A stretch of 64,000 nucleotides of DNA from Daejeonella lutea (GTDB lineage Bacteria > Bacteroidota > Bacteroidia > Sphingobacteriales > Sphingobacteriaceae). The stretch covers positions 764,932 through 828,931 of the forward strand of contig NZ_FUYR01000002.1 in the NCBI RefSeq assembly GCF_900168015.1. Direction: 5' to 3'. Of this stretch, positions 53,514 through 61,932 are shown one piece after another. The stretch's first letter is position 1. The number at the start of each line of letters is the position of its first letter. A program made the position numbers and the translations under genes. The notes below the pieces were generated by a model. The model saw only the letters and a program-made list of their open reading frames with translations. It had not been told where the DNA came from and made no database searches.

Positions 53514-53932
53514 TCTGGTTCAGGGAGTATGATGTAGCGGAAATAAATGGCAGGCCTACAAATCATATTGGCGCCCTACTGGGAATTGAGTTTATGGAAA
53601 TCGGTGAAGATTTCGTGACGGCTAGAATGCCAGTTAATGAACGCACACATCAGCCGTATGGGATACTGCATGGGGGTGCTTCTGTTGTGCTAGCTGAAAC
53701 TCTTGGCAGTGTCGCTTCCAGTATGGTTATTGATTGGGAAAAATATATTGGAGTCGGACTTGAAGTGAATGCCAATCATCTTCGCCCTGTAAAATCGGGA
53801 TATGTCACAGGAGTATGTAAATCAATTCATATTGGAGGTAAGACCCATGTGTGGGATATTAAAATTTACAACGATAAGGGAAAGATGAATTGTATAAGCA
53901 GGCTGACCGTAGCAATTGTGCCCAGACCTTGA
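53510..53932 (+). CDS. PaaI/MenI-type hotdog thioesterase
   Basis: A 140-residue hotdog-fold protein. The active-site region is GILHGGASVVLAETLGSVAS, with the catalytic Glu in the helix, as in PaaI, YbdB and MenI. LEVNANHLRPVKSGYVTGVC is the conserved return strand. It would hydrolyse acyl- or aryl-CoA thioesters (for example DHNA-CoA in menaquinone synthesis); the exact acyl group is not deducible. It ends the kinase-DinB-thioesterase operon. The downstream gap holds two hairpins. Confidence 0.94.
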   Translation: MIWFREYDVAEINGRPTNHIGALLGIEFMEIGEDFVTARMPVNERTHQPYGILHGGASVVLAETLGSVASSMVIDWEKYIGVGLEVNANHLRPVKSGYVTGVCKSIHIGGKTHVWDIKIYNDKGKMNCISRLTVAIVPRP

Positions 53933-54157
53933 TAAATGAATATAGCCCGGACACGACCTGCGGGTCACAAGTAGCAAAAGTGTACTAACCAAACTTAATT
54001 TATCCGGAATTGACAGATAAAACCCTTATGAGAGCTTTCTTATTGGAGATGTTTTGCTCGGGTTGTTACTTTTGGATGGATATTATTGGAAAACTATGAA
54101 TTCCAAAAAGTTAAAAAATATTTAGAACTTTTTTTATCTCTGTTGGTTTATTAATTA

Positions 54158-54174
54158 GAACCCCACAGGGGTTC
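54158..54174. repeat. Short inverted repeat after the thioesterase gene
   Basis: GAACCCC (54158-54164), ACA loop, GGGGTTC (54168-54174). No T-run follows, so it is not by itself a terminator. The 295-base gap 53933-54227 otherwise holds only the terminator at 54197-54226. Confidence 0.5.
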
Positions 54175-54196
54175 GTTGTGATAAGGTTTAGGTTGG

Positions 54197-54226
54197 AGCC
54201 CCCGCATAAAAGCGGGGGTTTCTTAT
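54197..54226 (+). terminator. Rho-independent terminator between convergent genes
   Basis: The stem AGCCCCCGC at 54197-54205 pairs with GCGGGGGTT at 54212-54220 (one G-U pair), followed on the plus strand by TCTTATTTT. It could also serve the minus-strand symporter gene, which ends at 54228, because an A-rich stretch precedes it; a bidirectional role is likely. Confidence 0.75.
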
Positions 54227-54227
54227 T

Positions 54228-55931
54228 TTAAGTGCTCAGCACTTTAGGACGATTACCATTGACCAATTGAATGATCTGGGCAATGATCATAACCAAAAGG
54301 CATCCAACTACATTTAACCATAAGAACGCCATTATATTAGCTTTCCAACAGGCAAAAACGATCACTTCGGTAATGATGGCTGCCCAAAATGTTGCGGAAC
54401 CTCCAATCTTCTTGAGATAAAATGCCACAACGAATATGCCGAGGATCGTACCATAGAAAAGGGAACCGAGGATATTCACCGCTTCGATTAGGTTTCCCAT
54501 TTTACTTGCATATAGCGCCATCAAGAGACAAAATATTCCCCAAATAATAGTTGACCATCGGGAAACTGACAGGTATTGCTCATCGCTGTCCCCGGTATTA
54601 ATTAGTCGTTTATAAATATCAATTACAGTGGTTGAAGCGAGTGAGTTTAATGCTCCGGCAGTTGAGCCCATAGATGCCAGGAAAACAATTGCTATCAGCA
54701 AACCAATCAAACCTTGCGGAAGATATTTGGTTACGAAACTTAAAAAAACATAATTGTTGTCGTTCGTATCGGCATTTGGATCGTTTTTAATCATTAAGTC
54801 CATAGCCTCCTTGCGAATGGCTTTGGTTCTTTCGTCTGCGGCCTGCAGTAGTACCCTTTGTGAATTTATTGCTTTTTCATCATTAGCGTCAAGTGCCGCT
54901 TCAAGTCGGTCAACTTCGATCTGCTTATTTTTGAATGCTTCAGTGTAATCAGATTTTATTCGGGTGAGCTCGGGGGCATACTGACTTTTCTCCAGCTTGC
55001 TCAACTCGTATCTGTTAAAGAAAATTGGAGGCTGATGGTATTGGTAAAAAGCGAATACCAGTACTCCTATAAGCAGGATAAGAAATTGCATTGGAATTTT
55101 AACAAGTCCATTCATCAGAAGCCCAAGCCTGCTTTGACCAATTGATGACCCTGTCAAATACCGGCCAACTTGGCTTTGGTCAGTTCCGAAGTACGACAAC
55201 TGAAGAAAAAATCCTCCGATTAAGCCGCTCCAAACAGTGTATTGGTTGTTCCAGTCAAAGGTAAAATCTATAGCGTTTGTGCGGCCCATTTTTCCGGCAA
55301 TTTGCAGGGCTTTTCCAAATCCAACTGTTTCGGGGAGAAGTTTTACGACAACAACTCCAGCGATAAATAATCCAGAGAAGATAACACTCATCTGTAATAG
55401 CTGCGTGTAGGATACAGCCTTAGTACCTCCGTAAACCGTATAAAGGATCACAACACTTCCAATGAAAATGGTGGTGAATGTAGTATTAATATTAAGTACA
55501 GTAGATAGGATGATAGATGCTGCATAAATTGAAATACCCGTGGACAAACCTCTCTGTATCAGAAATAGAAATGCCGTTAAAGCTCTCGTTTTCAAATCGA
55601 AGCGAGATTCTAAAAACTCGTAGGCTGTGTAGATATTTAGCCGGTGAAAAATCGGAACAAATGTAATACACAGCACGATCATGGCAAGCGGCAAGCCGAA
55701 ATAGAACTGGACAAAAGCCATCCCTGACGAGAAAGCTAGCCCCGGAGCAGATAGAAAAGTGATGGCACTAGCCTGGGTAGCCATTACCGATAAAGTGACG
55801 TAATACCATGGAAAAGATTTATTTCCAAGTAAAAAGCCGTCCATATTGTCGGTGCCCCTGCTCTTATAAACGCCGTAAATGACAATTATAAGGAGGGTTG
55901 TGAAGAGGACTACCCAATCAAGCCCACTCAT
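54228..55931 (-). CDS. Sodium:solute symporter (SSS family) with charged insertion
   Basis: A 567-residue inner-membrane transporter of the LeuT-fold SSS family. Early helices contain GNKSFPWYYVTLSVMATQAS and LSAPGLAFSSGMAFVQFYFG; the Na-binding region near residues 420-430 is LASMGSTAGALNSLA. Unlike the family norm, residues about 308-392 form an E/K/R/A-rich, probably helical insertion between two membrane helices. The start ATG overlaps the stop of the 41-residue protein (ATGA at 55928-55931). The substrate is unknown; linkage to the PIG-L deacetylase suggests a sugar-related solute. Confidence 0.93.
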   Translation of the reverse strand: MSGLDWVVLFTTLLIIVIYGVYKSRGTDNMDGFLLGNKSFPWYYVTLSVMATQASAITFLSAPGLAFSSGMAFVQFYFGLPLAMIVLCITFVPIFHRLNIYTAYEFLESRFDLKTRALTAFLFLIQRGLSTGISIYAASIILSTVLNINTTFTTIFIGSVVILYTVYGGTKAVSYTQLLQMSVIFSGLFIAGVVVVKLLPETVGFGKALQIAGKMGRTNAIDFTFDWNNQYTVWSGLIGGFFLQLSYFGTDQSQVGRYLTGSSIGQSRLGLLMNGLVKIPMQFLILLIGVLVFAFYQYHQPPIFFNRYELSKLEKSQYAPELTRIKSDYTEAFKNKQIEVDRLEAALDANDEKAINSQRVLLQAADERTKAIRKEAMDLMIKNDPNADTNDNNYVFLSFVTKYLPQGLIGLLIAIVFLASMGSTAGALNSLASTTVIDIYKRLINTGDSDEQYLSVSRWSTIIWGIFCLLMALYASKMGNLIEAVNILGSLFYGTILGIFVVAFYLKKIGGSATFWAAIITEVIVFACWKANIMAFLWLNVVGCLLVMIIAQIIQLVNGNRPKVLST

Positions 55932-56053
55932 TCAAAAATTTTCGTAAAGAAGTAAAAAAAAGAAATAAGAAGAACCAGCCAAACTACCAGCAGATAGTAG
56001 AACTGGTTCCAGGTTTTAGCAAAGGGAGGAAGTTCCTGATCAGGCTTCTTCAC
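55928..56053 (-). CDS. 41-residue micro-membrane protein, likely symporter partner
   Basis: Not in the standard open-frame list. It starts at GTG 56053 and encodes MKKPDQELPPFAKTWNQFYY, then a single helix rich in L, V, W, I and F (about residues 19-36), and ends TKIFE before TGA. It overlaps the 61-residue gene at its start (14 bases) and the symporter start at its stop (ATGA). SSS transporters are often encoded with such small membrane proteins (DUF485, DUF997 and DUF4212 types are known elsewhere), so an accessory-subunit role is likely. No homology was recognised. Confidence 0.75.
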   Translation of the reverse strand: MKKPDQELPPFAKTWNQFYYLLVVWLVLLISFFYFFTKIFE

Positions 56054-56225
56054 CTCTATTTACAACTACATTCATCCAGAAACCTGCTGTAAGAAGCCCC
56101 AGAATAGCCCCAAGAATCGTGTAGCCAACAGAACCGGTAACTAGCCATCCCGTTAAAACACCGCAGATCACAGCTGGGATAAGATAATATGAACTGTAAC
56201 TTTTTTCAGCTTTATGATTTTCCAT
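56040..56225 (-). CDS. 61-residue small membrane protein
   Basis: Two hydrophobic helices (about 15-27 and 31-51: IPAVICGVLTGWLV and YTILGAILGLLTAGFWMNVV) follow a charged MENHKAEKSYSS head. It starts three bases after the PIG-L stop and overlaps the 41-residue gene by 14 bases, so PIG-L, this gene, the micro-gene and the symporter form one tight operon. Function unknown; a partner or assembly factor of the symporter is plausible. Confidence 0.8.
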   Translation of the reverse strand: MENHKAEKSYSSYYLIPAVICGVLTGWLVTGSVGYTILGAILGLLTAGFWMNVVVNRGEEA

Positions 56226-56228
56226 AAT

Positions 56229-58679
56229 TTACTTCGTCTTGTTTTTTGTGATCAAATTTACAAATAATCTATATGCACCGGGTATTCCGGCAGGTAATTC
56301 CCTGAAAAATGCAAGAGATGTATAGACAAATCTCCCCTTTCCGTAATCCGCTACGATCAGTGCGCCATCATTAGGTTTCTCCCCTGGATCATTCGTCGAT
56401 AAAATTCGGCTATATTTTGGGTCAGCGTCCGATGTAAAATAAAGCCCCCTTTCCTGAATCCAGCCTTCGAAATCTTTTTCGGTGATTCTGTTTGGATAAT
56501 TCAATACATCGTGCTCTTTATCAAGCAATGTAATTTGAGCATTTTCATCAGTCACCCGATCCCGCGAAAGTCGGAAAGGGTATGGGCCGATATTTTGGAT
56601 TTTTAAGGGGTTGTTAACGTTATATTGTACGACAAACGTTCCGCCATTATCAACATATTCCATCAGCTTAGGCTGGATGATATTTAAATGGTCGTTGATA
56701 TTATATAGCCGTACACCAGCAATTATTGCGTCATACTCGGACAATTTGCTGGTCAGAATCTGGTTTTCAGAAAGTATTGTCACCTGATAACCGATTTGTT
56801 CAAGGGCTTCAGGGATAAGGTCTCCTGCTCCGGCAATATATCCTATCCGTTTACCCCCTGTAATGAGATCTATTCGTTCAACACGTGCCTCCGCTAGAGG
56901 GAAGATGGTTTGGAGTGGGATATGGTCATAAGAAATAACCTTATACCCTCTGTTAAAAATTTGTGTTCCAATATTTACACTTAGGCTAAGTGTACCACTT
57001 TCGATCCGCCCTAATGGGGTAATTGTAAATTGAATTGTTTTTTCTTCGGCACTGGAAATGAAGTCGAAGTTTATTTGTGCGGGTTTTACATCCCAACCTG
57101 GAGGGACTTTTGGAACGACTGTACCTCTTGTAGGGCTTGTGTTGAACGCCTTTAACTGCACCTGAATTGTTTTTGAAGCATTGCCGGTAAACACGAATGC
57201 CTTTTCCGTAATTGTTGCAGTAACAGGCGGAGCAATTACCAAAGGCTGATATATTTCCCCTCTTACCTGATCAGTATATTTGTAGACAACTGGCCTGGTA
57301 TAGGTGATGTCTTTGCCATTAATATTAAAGGTAAAAGTAGTTTGCAATAATGGCGGATTCTCAGGATATCCGATTAGCGCTTCGTCGGGGATAGTATACA
57401 TCCCGAGAGGATGTTCTTCTGCTAACCAGTAGGGGTTGGTTGTGCCTTCCTTACCCGACCCACTCTTGATGTTTTTAATTATGCCCTTTTTAAGAAGCGT
57501 ATAAGAGTCTCCAGGATTTCCAGATTTAAGTTGGATAGGGGTGTCTGTCTGAACCAGGATTTGAGATGTAATGTTAACAATGGAATTTTGCGACTGGATT
57601 GGTTGCGATGAGCAGCTCTCAAACCATAACCCCGCTGCAGATGCGATCAATTCCTTCACATCCTGAACTTTTTGAGTTCTCCAGTGAGTATCTTTTAGTT
57701 TCTCCAGCGCCGTTAGAATACTTACAAGATTAGGCACTGATGCGGCCGGATTATCGATATTAAAATCGTGTTCAGCCATGTTAATCAGTTCTCCTATTCT
57801 TTCCCCACCCTCTACCCGTTTCCAATCTGAGATTATATCCTCGAAAAGGTCGATTCTTGCAGGTTGGCCAGCTACGGGAGCAAAATATTCGATTCCTTCA
57901 CCGCGCTGCCGTGCACTCCCAAACCCCTGGCTTTTATGATTTGTTCTGCTTTCGGCTGCGATTTCGCCGTAGTCTTTCCCTAAAAGAGGATTAAATATCC
58001 CAATATCTAGTTTCAGTTGATCCTCGGAAGTGGTATTGTTACCCCCAAAGTTAGCTGTGTTCCATACAATACGTTTCGCCTGCCAAACCTCTACTTGTTT
58101 AAGCTGTTCGGGGAATCGTTTCGGATCCGCAGCAGCTGAAAATGCTTCCCTGGCAATAATCGCAGATGCGGAGTGCTGGCCATGCCCGGCCCTGGCATCC
58201 TCAGGAAATCGAGTAATGATTATGTCGGGGCGAAATTTGCGGATTACCCACACTGCGTCCTTAAGAATTAATTCTTTATCCCAGATTTTGAATGTTTCCT
58301 GGGGGTTTTTGGAGAAACCAAAATCAATTGCCCGGGTGAAAAACTGTTCGGCGCCATCGGTTCGCCGTGCAGCCAATAGCTCTTGTGTACGAATCAGGCC
58401 AAGTAATTCTGATTGTTCATTCCCTATGAGGTTTTGACCACCATCTCCACGTGTGAGAGACAGATATCCGGTTCTGAACTTTTTTTCTTTGGCCAGGTAT
58501 GATAGCAACCTTGTATTTTCATCATCTGGGTGTGCAGCCAGGTAAAGTGCCGAACCAACAGTGTTCAACTTCTTAATGCCAAGTTTTATTTCAGCAGAAT
58601 TTTGCTGAAGTGAAGTTTGAGCTGAAGTGAGAAGTGGAATTAATAGGAAGCAATAAAGTGTTGTCTGACGAAAGTTCAT
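56229..58679 (-). CDS. Large secreted PIG-L/LmbE deacetylase with C-terminal extension
   Basis: An 816-residue exported protein (signal ending near LTSAQ). The PIG-L domain (about 40-280) has LYLAAHPDDENTRLLSYLAK with HPDDE at 50-54, FPEDARAGHGQHSASA (metal His) and intact catalytic Asp. The middle (about 330-570) is beta-rich, and the last 230 residues contain a GATase/ThuA-like fold hint (YDAIIAGVRLYN, then MEYVDNGGTFVVQYNVNNP). It would deacetylate an N-acetylated sugar or glycan outside the cytoplasm. It is the first gene of the operon with two tiny membrane proteins and the symporter. Confidence 0.9.
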   Translation of the reverse strand: MNFRQTTLYCFLLIPLLTSAQTSLQQNSAEIKLGIKKLNTVGSALYLAAHPDDENTRLLSYLAKEKKFRTGYLSLTRGDGGQNLIGNEQSELLGLIRTQELLAARRTDGAEQFFTRAIDFGFSKNPQETFKIWDKELILKDAVWVIRKFRPDIIITRFPEDARAGHGQHSASAIIAREAFSAAADPKRFPEQLKQVEVWQAKRIVWNTANFGGNNTTSEDQLKLDIGIFNPLLGKDYGEIAAESRTNHKSQGFGSARQRGEGIEYFAPVAGQPARIDLFEDIISDWKRVEGGERIGELINMAEHDFNIDNPAASVPNLVSILTALEKLKDTHWRTQKVQDVKELIASAAGLWFESCSSQPIQSQNSIVNITSQILVQTDTPIQLKSGNPGDSYTLLKKGIIKNIKSGSGKEGTTNPYWLAEEHPLGMYTIPDEALIGYPENPPLLQTTFTFNINGKDITYTRPVVYKYTDQVRGEIYQPLVIAPPVTATITEKAFVFTGNASKTIQVQLKAFNTSPTRGTVVPKVPPGWDVKPAQINFDFISSAEEKTIQFTITPLGRIESGTLSLSVNIGTQIFNRGYKVISYDHIPLQTIFPLAEARVERIDLITGGKRIGYIAGAGDLIPEALEQIGYQVTILSENQILTSKLSEYDAIIAGVRLYNINDHLNIIQPKLMEYVDNGGTFVVQYNVNNPLKIQNIGPYPFRLSRDRVTDENAQITLLDKEHDVLNYPNRITEKDFEGWIQERGLYFTSDADPKYSRILSTNDPGEKPNDGALIVADYGKGRFVYTSLAFFRELPAGIPGAYRLFVNLITKNKTK

Positions 58680-59026
58680 AATTGCTCAGGATAACAATCG
58701 AATGTACTTAAAAAACAATTCCAATATCAGATGACACAAAAAATTTACCTGTATAAAAGTCAAATAAAAAACGGTCAGATATTTGGTATCTGACCGTTTC
58801 CCCAAAAATTACAATTAAAAACTTGTAAATCCTTAAAGCTTTTATCCGCCAGTCAGAGTACAATCACTGCATGTCTGAAATGCGTTATACGATGAGTAAA
58901 ATAAATTAGCTTCAAGGCTGATTAACCTTTATGTTATAAAAATACAAAATTTCATTATTTATCTCAAATAAGTTTTCCACATTTTTTTTCGGTGGAACCC
59001 ACCTACTTTCTCCTCAAAAACTAACG
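58680..59026. other. 347-base intergenic region with terminator
   Basis: The gap between PIG-L (start at 58679) and the S9 gene (end at 59027) contains the terminator at 58763-58799 and no confident gene. On the minus strand, a 28-codon frame without a start ends in TCSDCTLTGG (58917-58845), preceded in frame by MKFCIFIT and a stop. I do not call it a gene. Confidence 0.6.
58763..58799 (-). terminator. Rho-independent terminator for the M14-S9 operon
   Basis: The 13-bp perfect stem AAACGGTCAGATA (58769-58781) pairs with TATCTGACCGTTT (58787-58799), with a 5-base loop. Read on the minus strand it is followed by a run of T residues. It lies about 228 bases past the S9 stop at 59027, so the transcript would have a long 3' tail. 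Confidence 0.8.
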
Positions 59027-61393
59027 TTATTTAGTCTTTAAAGTGGTTTCAAACAGTTTTAATATACGTTTGTATTCGTCGGTCCAGCTTGACGGTTCGG
59101 TGAACGCATGATCTTCAACTGGATAAACCGCGAGTTCCCAATTGTCTTTTTTTAGCTCAATGAGTCTTTGCGATAATCTGACAATGTCCTGAAAATTTAC
59201 ATTTACATCAACCATTCCATGTGCCATAAGAAGATTCCCTTTTAAGCCTTCGGCGAAATAAATCGGGGAACTTTTTTTGTAGGATTTTTCATCAGTGTAC
59301 GGTTCATTTAATATATTGGATGTATAACCATGGTTATAATGTGCCCAGTCTGTGACAGATCTTAGGCCTGCGCCGGACTTAAATACCTCGGGTTCGGTAA
59401 ATAAACCCATCAAGGTTATAAATCCTCCATAAGATCCGCCATATAATCCAACATTTGCAGGATTTACCCCGTACTTTTCAACCAATAGCTTAACAGCATC
59501 GACATGATCACTCAGATCTTTGCCACCCATATGACGATAAATCCCAGTTCGGTGGTCCCTACCATAGCCGGAACTGCCGGTATAATCAACATCAATAACT
59601 GTGTAGCCCATATCCGACAGTAAATTATTGAACATATATTCCCGGAAATACTGGCTCCACCAATAGTGAACATTTTGAAGATATCCTGCTCCATGTACAA
59701 ACAGAACTGCTGGCTTGGATGGATCAGCTTTCTGCGGCTTATAAATTCTGGCATATACATCAGAACCGAAACGGTTTTTGAACGATACCAATTCAGGATC
59801 TTTCCACGGATAAGATTTAAATTCCTCGCTTAAGGAGTTTGTAATCTGTTCAGCCTTTGCGCCGGGCTTATTTTCCTGGAGGAATAGTTCCCAGGGTTTA
59901 TTCGCATAAGAGTAGCGGATTGCCAGCCACTTCTCGTCAGGAGAGATGGAGACTTCATTTCCCCCTCTCATAGAAGTTATTTTAACCGGTTCACCACCAG
60001 CTACGGGTATTCGATAAAGATGCGTGATACCCGGATGTTCTATATTACCTGTAAAATAAAAACTTTTCTTATCATTCGATAGTCGTAGAGTTTGGACTTC
60101 AAATTTACCTGCAGTTAATTGCTTTTTTAGATTTGTGTTAACATTGACAGTGTATAGGTGAGAATAGCCACTTGCTTCGCTCTGAAAATAGAAGGTATTA
60201 TTGTCGATCCAGCCGAGGCTACCACCATTAAACGAATTGATGCCCGGGCCGCCAATCCAAGCTTCATCGCGCTGACGGTCTAATAGAGACAACCTACCAC
60301 TACCAGGATCAAGTTTCATGATCCATCGATCTTTGTTATCCAAGGAAGTAACCGTTACTACCGCGTTTGATCCGTCCGAATTCCAGAATGGGCCTGATAT
60401 AGACACTTTCCTGTCTTCATTTTTTTTGGTGCGCTCTGCAAGCTGCTCAGGATAATCTTTTACATAATCAGGCAGATCTTTGATGCCGGGTATCTCTTTT
60501 GTGGAGATCAGGTAAATGGAATCCCTTGTAATATCATAAACATAGCTCTCAAAAGTTGGAAGCGTATTTCCCACTTTTGTTCTTCCATTGATATCCTCGG
60601 TGTAGCCGGAGGCCGTAACATAGTTTGGAACGATAATATTTTTGTTCCCCTCCGGATTTTTAGAAACTCTGAAGACGATATACCTTTCATCAGGACTTAT
60701 TCTAATCGAATTGACTGTACTGCGTTCATCCAGATAAAATTCTTTCGGGCGTTTCACGGCGTCCTCTTTACTTTTTTTCTCGGCATTGTTCCGATCAGCA
60801 TCTTTTTTCTTAATTATATCAAACTCGTTAAGCTGATCTTTTCTAAGCCACTCGTCCTGTTTAGTCACTGGCGCTGCTGGTCGGCTTCTGGTCCGGGTGA
60901 AGTTGCTTAACTGTATGAAGTTGCCCTTGTCAATCCCTACGCTATAGAGGTTATCTCCGCGCTGGAAAATTACTTTGCTTTCGTCTTTACTGAAGGCTGC
61001 ATTAGCTTCACGTTCAACTGTTGTAACTAGTGCGGTTTCTAGTCCATTTAGGATGTTTTTTACAACAATGTCTCCGTTTCGTTCGAACAGGATTTTCGAA
61101 CGGTCGCGTGAGTACGTAAGAGTACCCCGCTCCAGGTTTCTGCGAATGTCGTCTCCAACTTTCTCGGGATTTTTTTTCAGTGTAGATATCTGGAAAAGAC
61201 CATCATTCTCCATCTTTTGGGGATTCCAATTGAAGTAAATGGTCTTGCTGTTTTCATCCCATTGGATGTTAGTAGGTGCAACACCCATCCATTTAGGGTC
61301 ACGCATGATTTTGTCCACTGTTAACGGTCCCAATTGCTGAGCGAAAACAGCAGCACTACTTAACAGGAAAAAAACAACTAAGAGTCTTTTCAT
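59027..61393 (-). CDS. Secreted S9 family (DPP IV-like) prolyl oligopeptidase
   Basis: A 788-residue exported protein (signal MKRLLVVFFLLSSAAVFAQ). The N-terminal DPP IV-type beta-propeller (about 40-500) precedes an alpha/beta-hydrolase domain. The catalytic triad is Ser654 (GLYGGSYGGF), Asp729 (MVDVNVNF) and His762 (EDHAF). YSHLYTV and WEAxY-type propeller repeats are present. It cleaves dipeptides or post-proline bonds from peptides. It is 14 bases after the 61408 gene and ends an operon with the M14 peptidase. Confidence 0.95.
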   Translation of the reverse strand: MKRLLVVFFLLSSAAVFAQQLGPLTVDKIMRDPKWMGVAPTNIQWDENSKTIYFNWNPQKMENDGLFQISTLKKNPEKVGDDIRRNLERGTLTYSRDRSKILFERNGDIVVKNILNGLETALVTTVEREANAAFSKDESKVIFQRGDNLYSVGIDKGNFIQLSNFTRTRSRPAAPVTKQDEWLRKDQLNEFDIIKKKDADRNNAEKKSKEDAVKRPKEFYLDERSTVNSIRISPDERYIVFRVSKNPEGNKNIIVPNYVTASGYTEDINGRTKVGNTLPTFESYVYDITRDSIYLISTKEIPGIKDLPDYVKDYPEQLAERTKKNEDRKVSISGPFWNSDGSNAVVTVTSLDNKDRWIMKLDPGSGRLSLLDRQRDEAWIGGPGINSFNGGSLGWIDNNTFYFQSEASGYSHLYTVNVNTNLKKQLTAGKFEVQTLRLSNDKKSFYFTGNIEHPGITHLYRIPVAGGEPVKITSMRGGNEVSISPDEKWLAIRYSYANKPWELFLQENKPGAKAEQITNSLSEEFKSYPWKDPELVSFKNRFGSDVYARIYKPQKADPSKPAVLFVHGAGYLQNVHYWWSQYFREYMFNNLLSDMGYTVIDVDYTGSSGYGRDHRTGIYRHMGGKDLSDHVDAVKLLVEKYGVNPANVGLYGGSYGGFITLMGLFTEPEVFKSGAGLRSVTDWAHYNHGYTSNILNEPYTDEKSYKKSSPIYFAEGLKGNLLMAHGMVDVNVNFQDIVRLSQRLIELKKDNWELAVYPVEDHAFTEPSSWTDEYKRILKLFETTLKTK

Positions 61394-61407
61394 AATCTTA
61401 TTTATGG

Positions 61408-61932
61408 TTATAAACTAAATTCTGCTTTGAAACGAAGGATATTATCTCTTTCGAGGATATAAAAAAATTTTTTCTTGTCGGCACTAAATTGAAGGGTCCA
61501 ACGATTGCCAGCAGCGGCCGGGATAAGCGCCGCAGTAAATTTATCAGCCGGAAAGTACTGGGTTAGGTCACTGCTCAGGATTTTGTCGGCCGTCCCTCCA
61601 TAATTAGTTATAGTATCTGGCTTCCCATCTTCATGTCGGTGATCGTGTTTTAATTCCAGTCCGTCAGGCGTCTTGCGTAAGACCCACGTGCGCGATCTGT
61701 TTTCGCCGACTATAAATGGCATTCTTATCTCGTTGTTTACTTTAGATACTGTAAACTGTAGGTTTTTGCCCCAGAAATCGTTTTTTGTGACAGTATCGGG
61801 CATGTAAATAACCCTGCCATGAAACGTTTTTCCTTTCCTGGATTTAAGTTCATTGAAAAACGTTTTATTTGCCTGAGCCAGGCTATTCGTGCCTAGAAGC
61901 AGCAAAATAATTGTTAAATATTTAATTGCCAT
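61408..61932 (-). CDS. Secreted protein of unknown function
   Basis: The ATG at 61932 gives 174 residues starting MAIKYLTIILLLLGTNSLAQ (signal); upstream extension lies inside the M14 gene. The mature part (KTFHGRVIYMPDTVTKNDFW, then RTWVLRKTPDGLELKHDHRHEDG) is a beta-rich fold with many charged residues and a His-rich HDHRHEDG stretch that could bind metal. No family was recognised. It overlaps the M14 stop by 11 bases and precedes S9 by 14 bases, so it is an operon member. Confidence 0.82.
   Translation of the reverse strand: MAIKYLTIILLLLGTNSLAQANKTFFNELKSRKGKTFHGRVIYMPDTVTKNDFWGKNLQFTVSKVNNEIRMPFIVGENRSRTWVLRKTPDGLELKHDHRHEDGKPDTITNYGGTADKILSSDLTQYFPADKFTAALIPAAAGNRWTLQFSADKKKFFYILERDNILRFKAEFSL

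Noticed and set aside
54158-54174. Terminator at the short inverted repeat
   Set aside because: No T-run follows the stem; the real terminator is at 54197-54226.
58845-58917. Lanthipeptide-type precursor
   Set aside because: No start codon, no leader and no modifying enzyme nearby; listed only as a weak finding.
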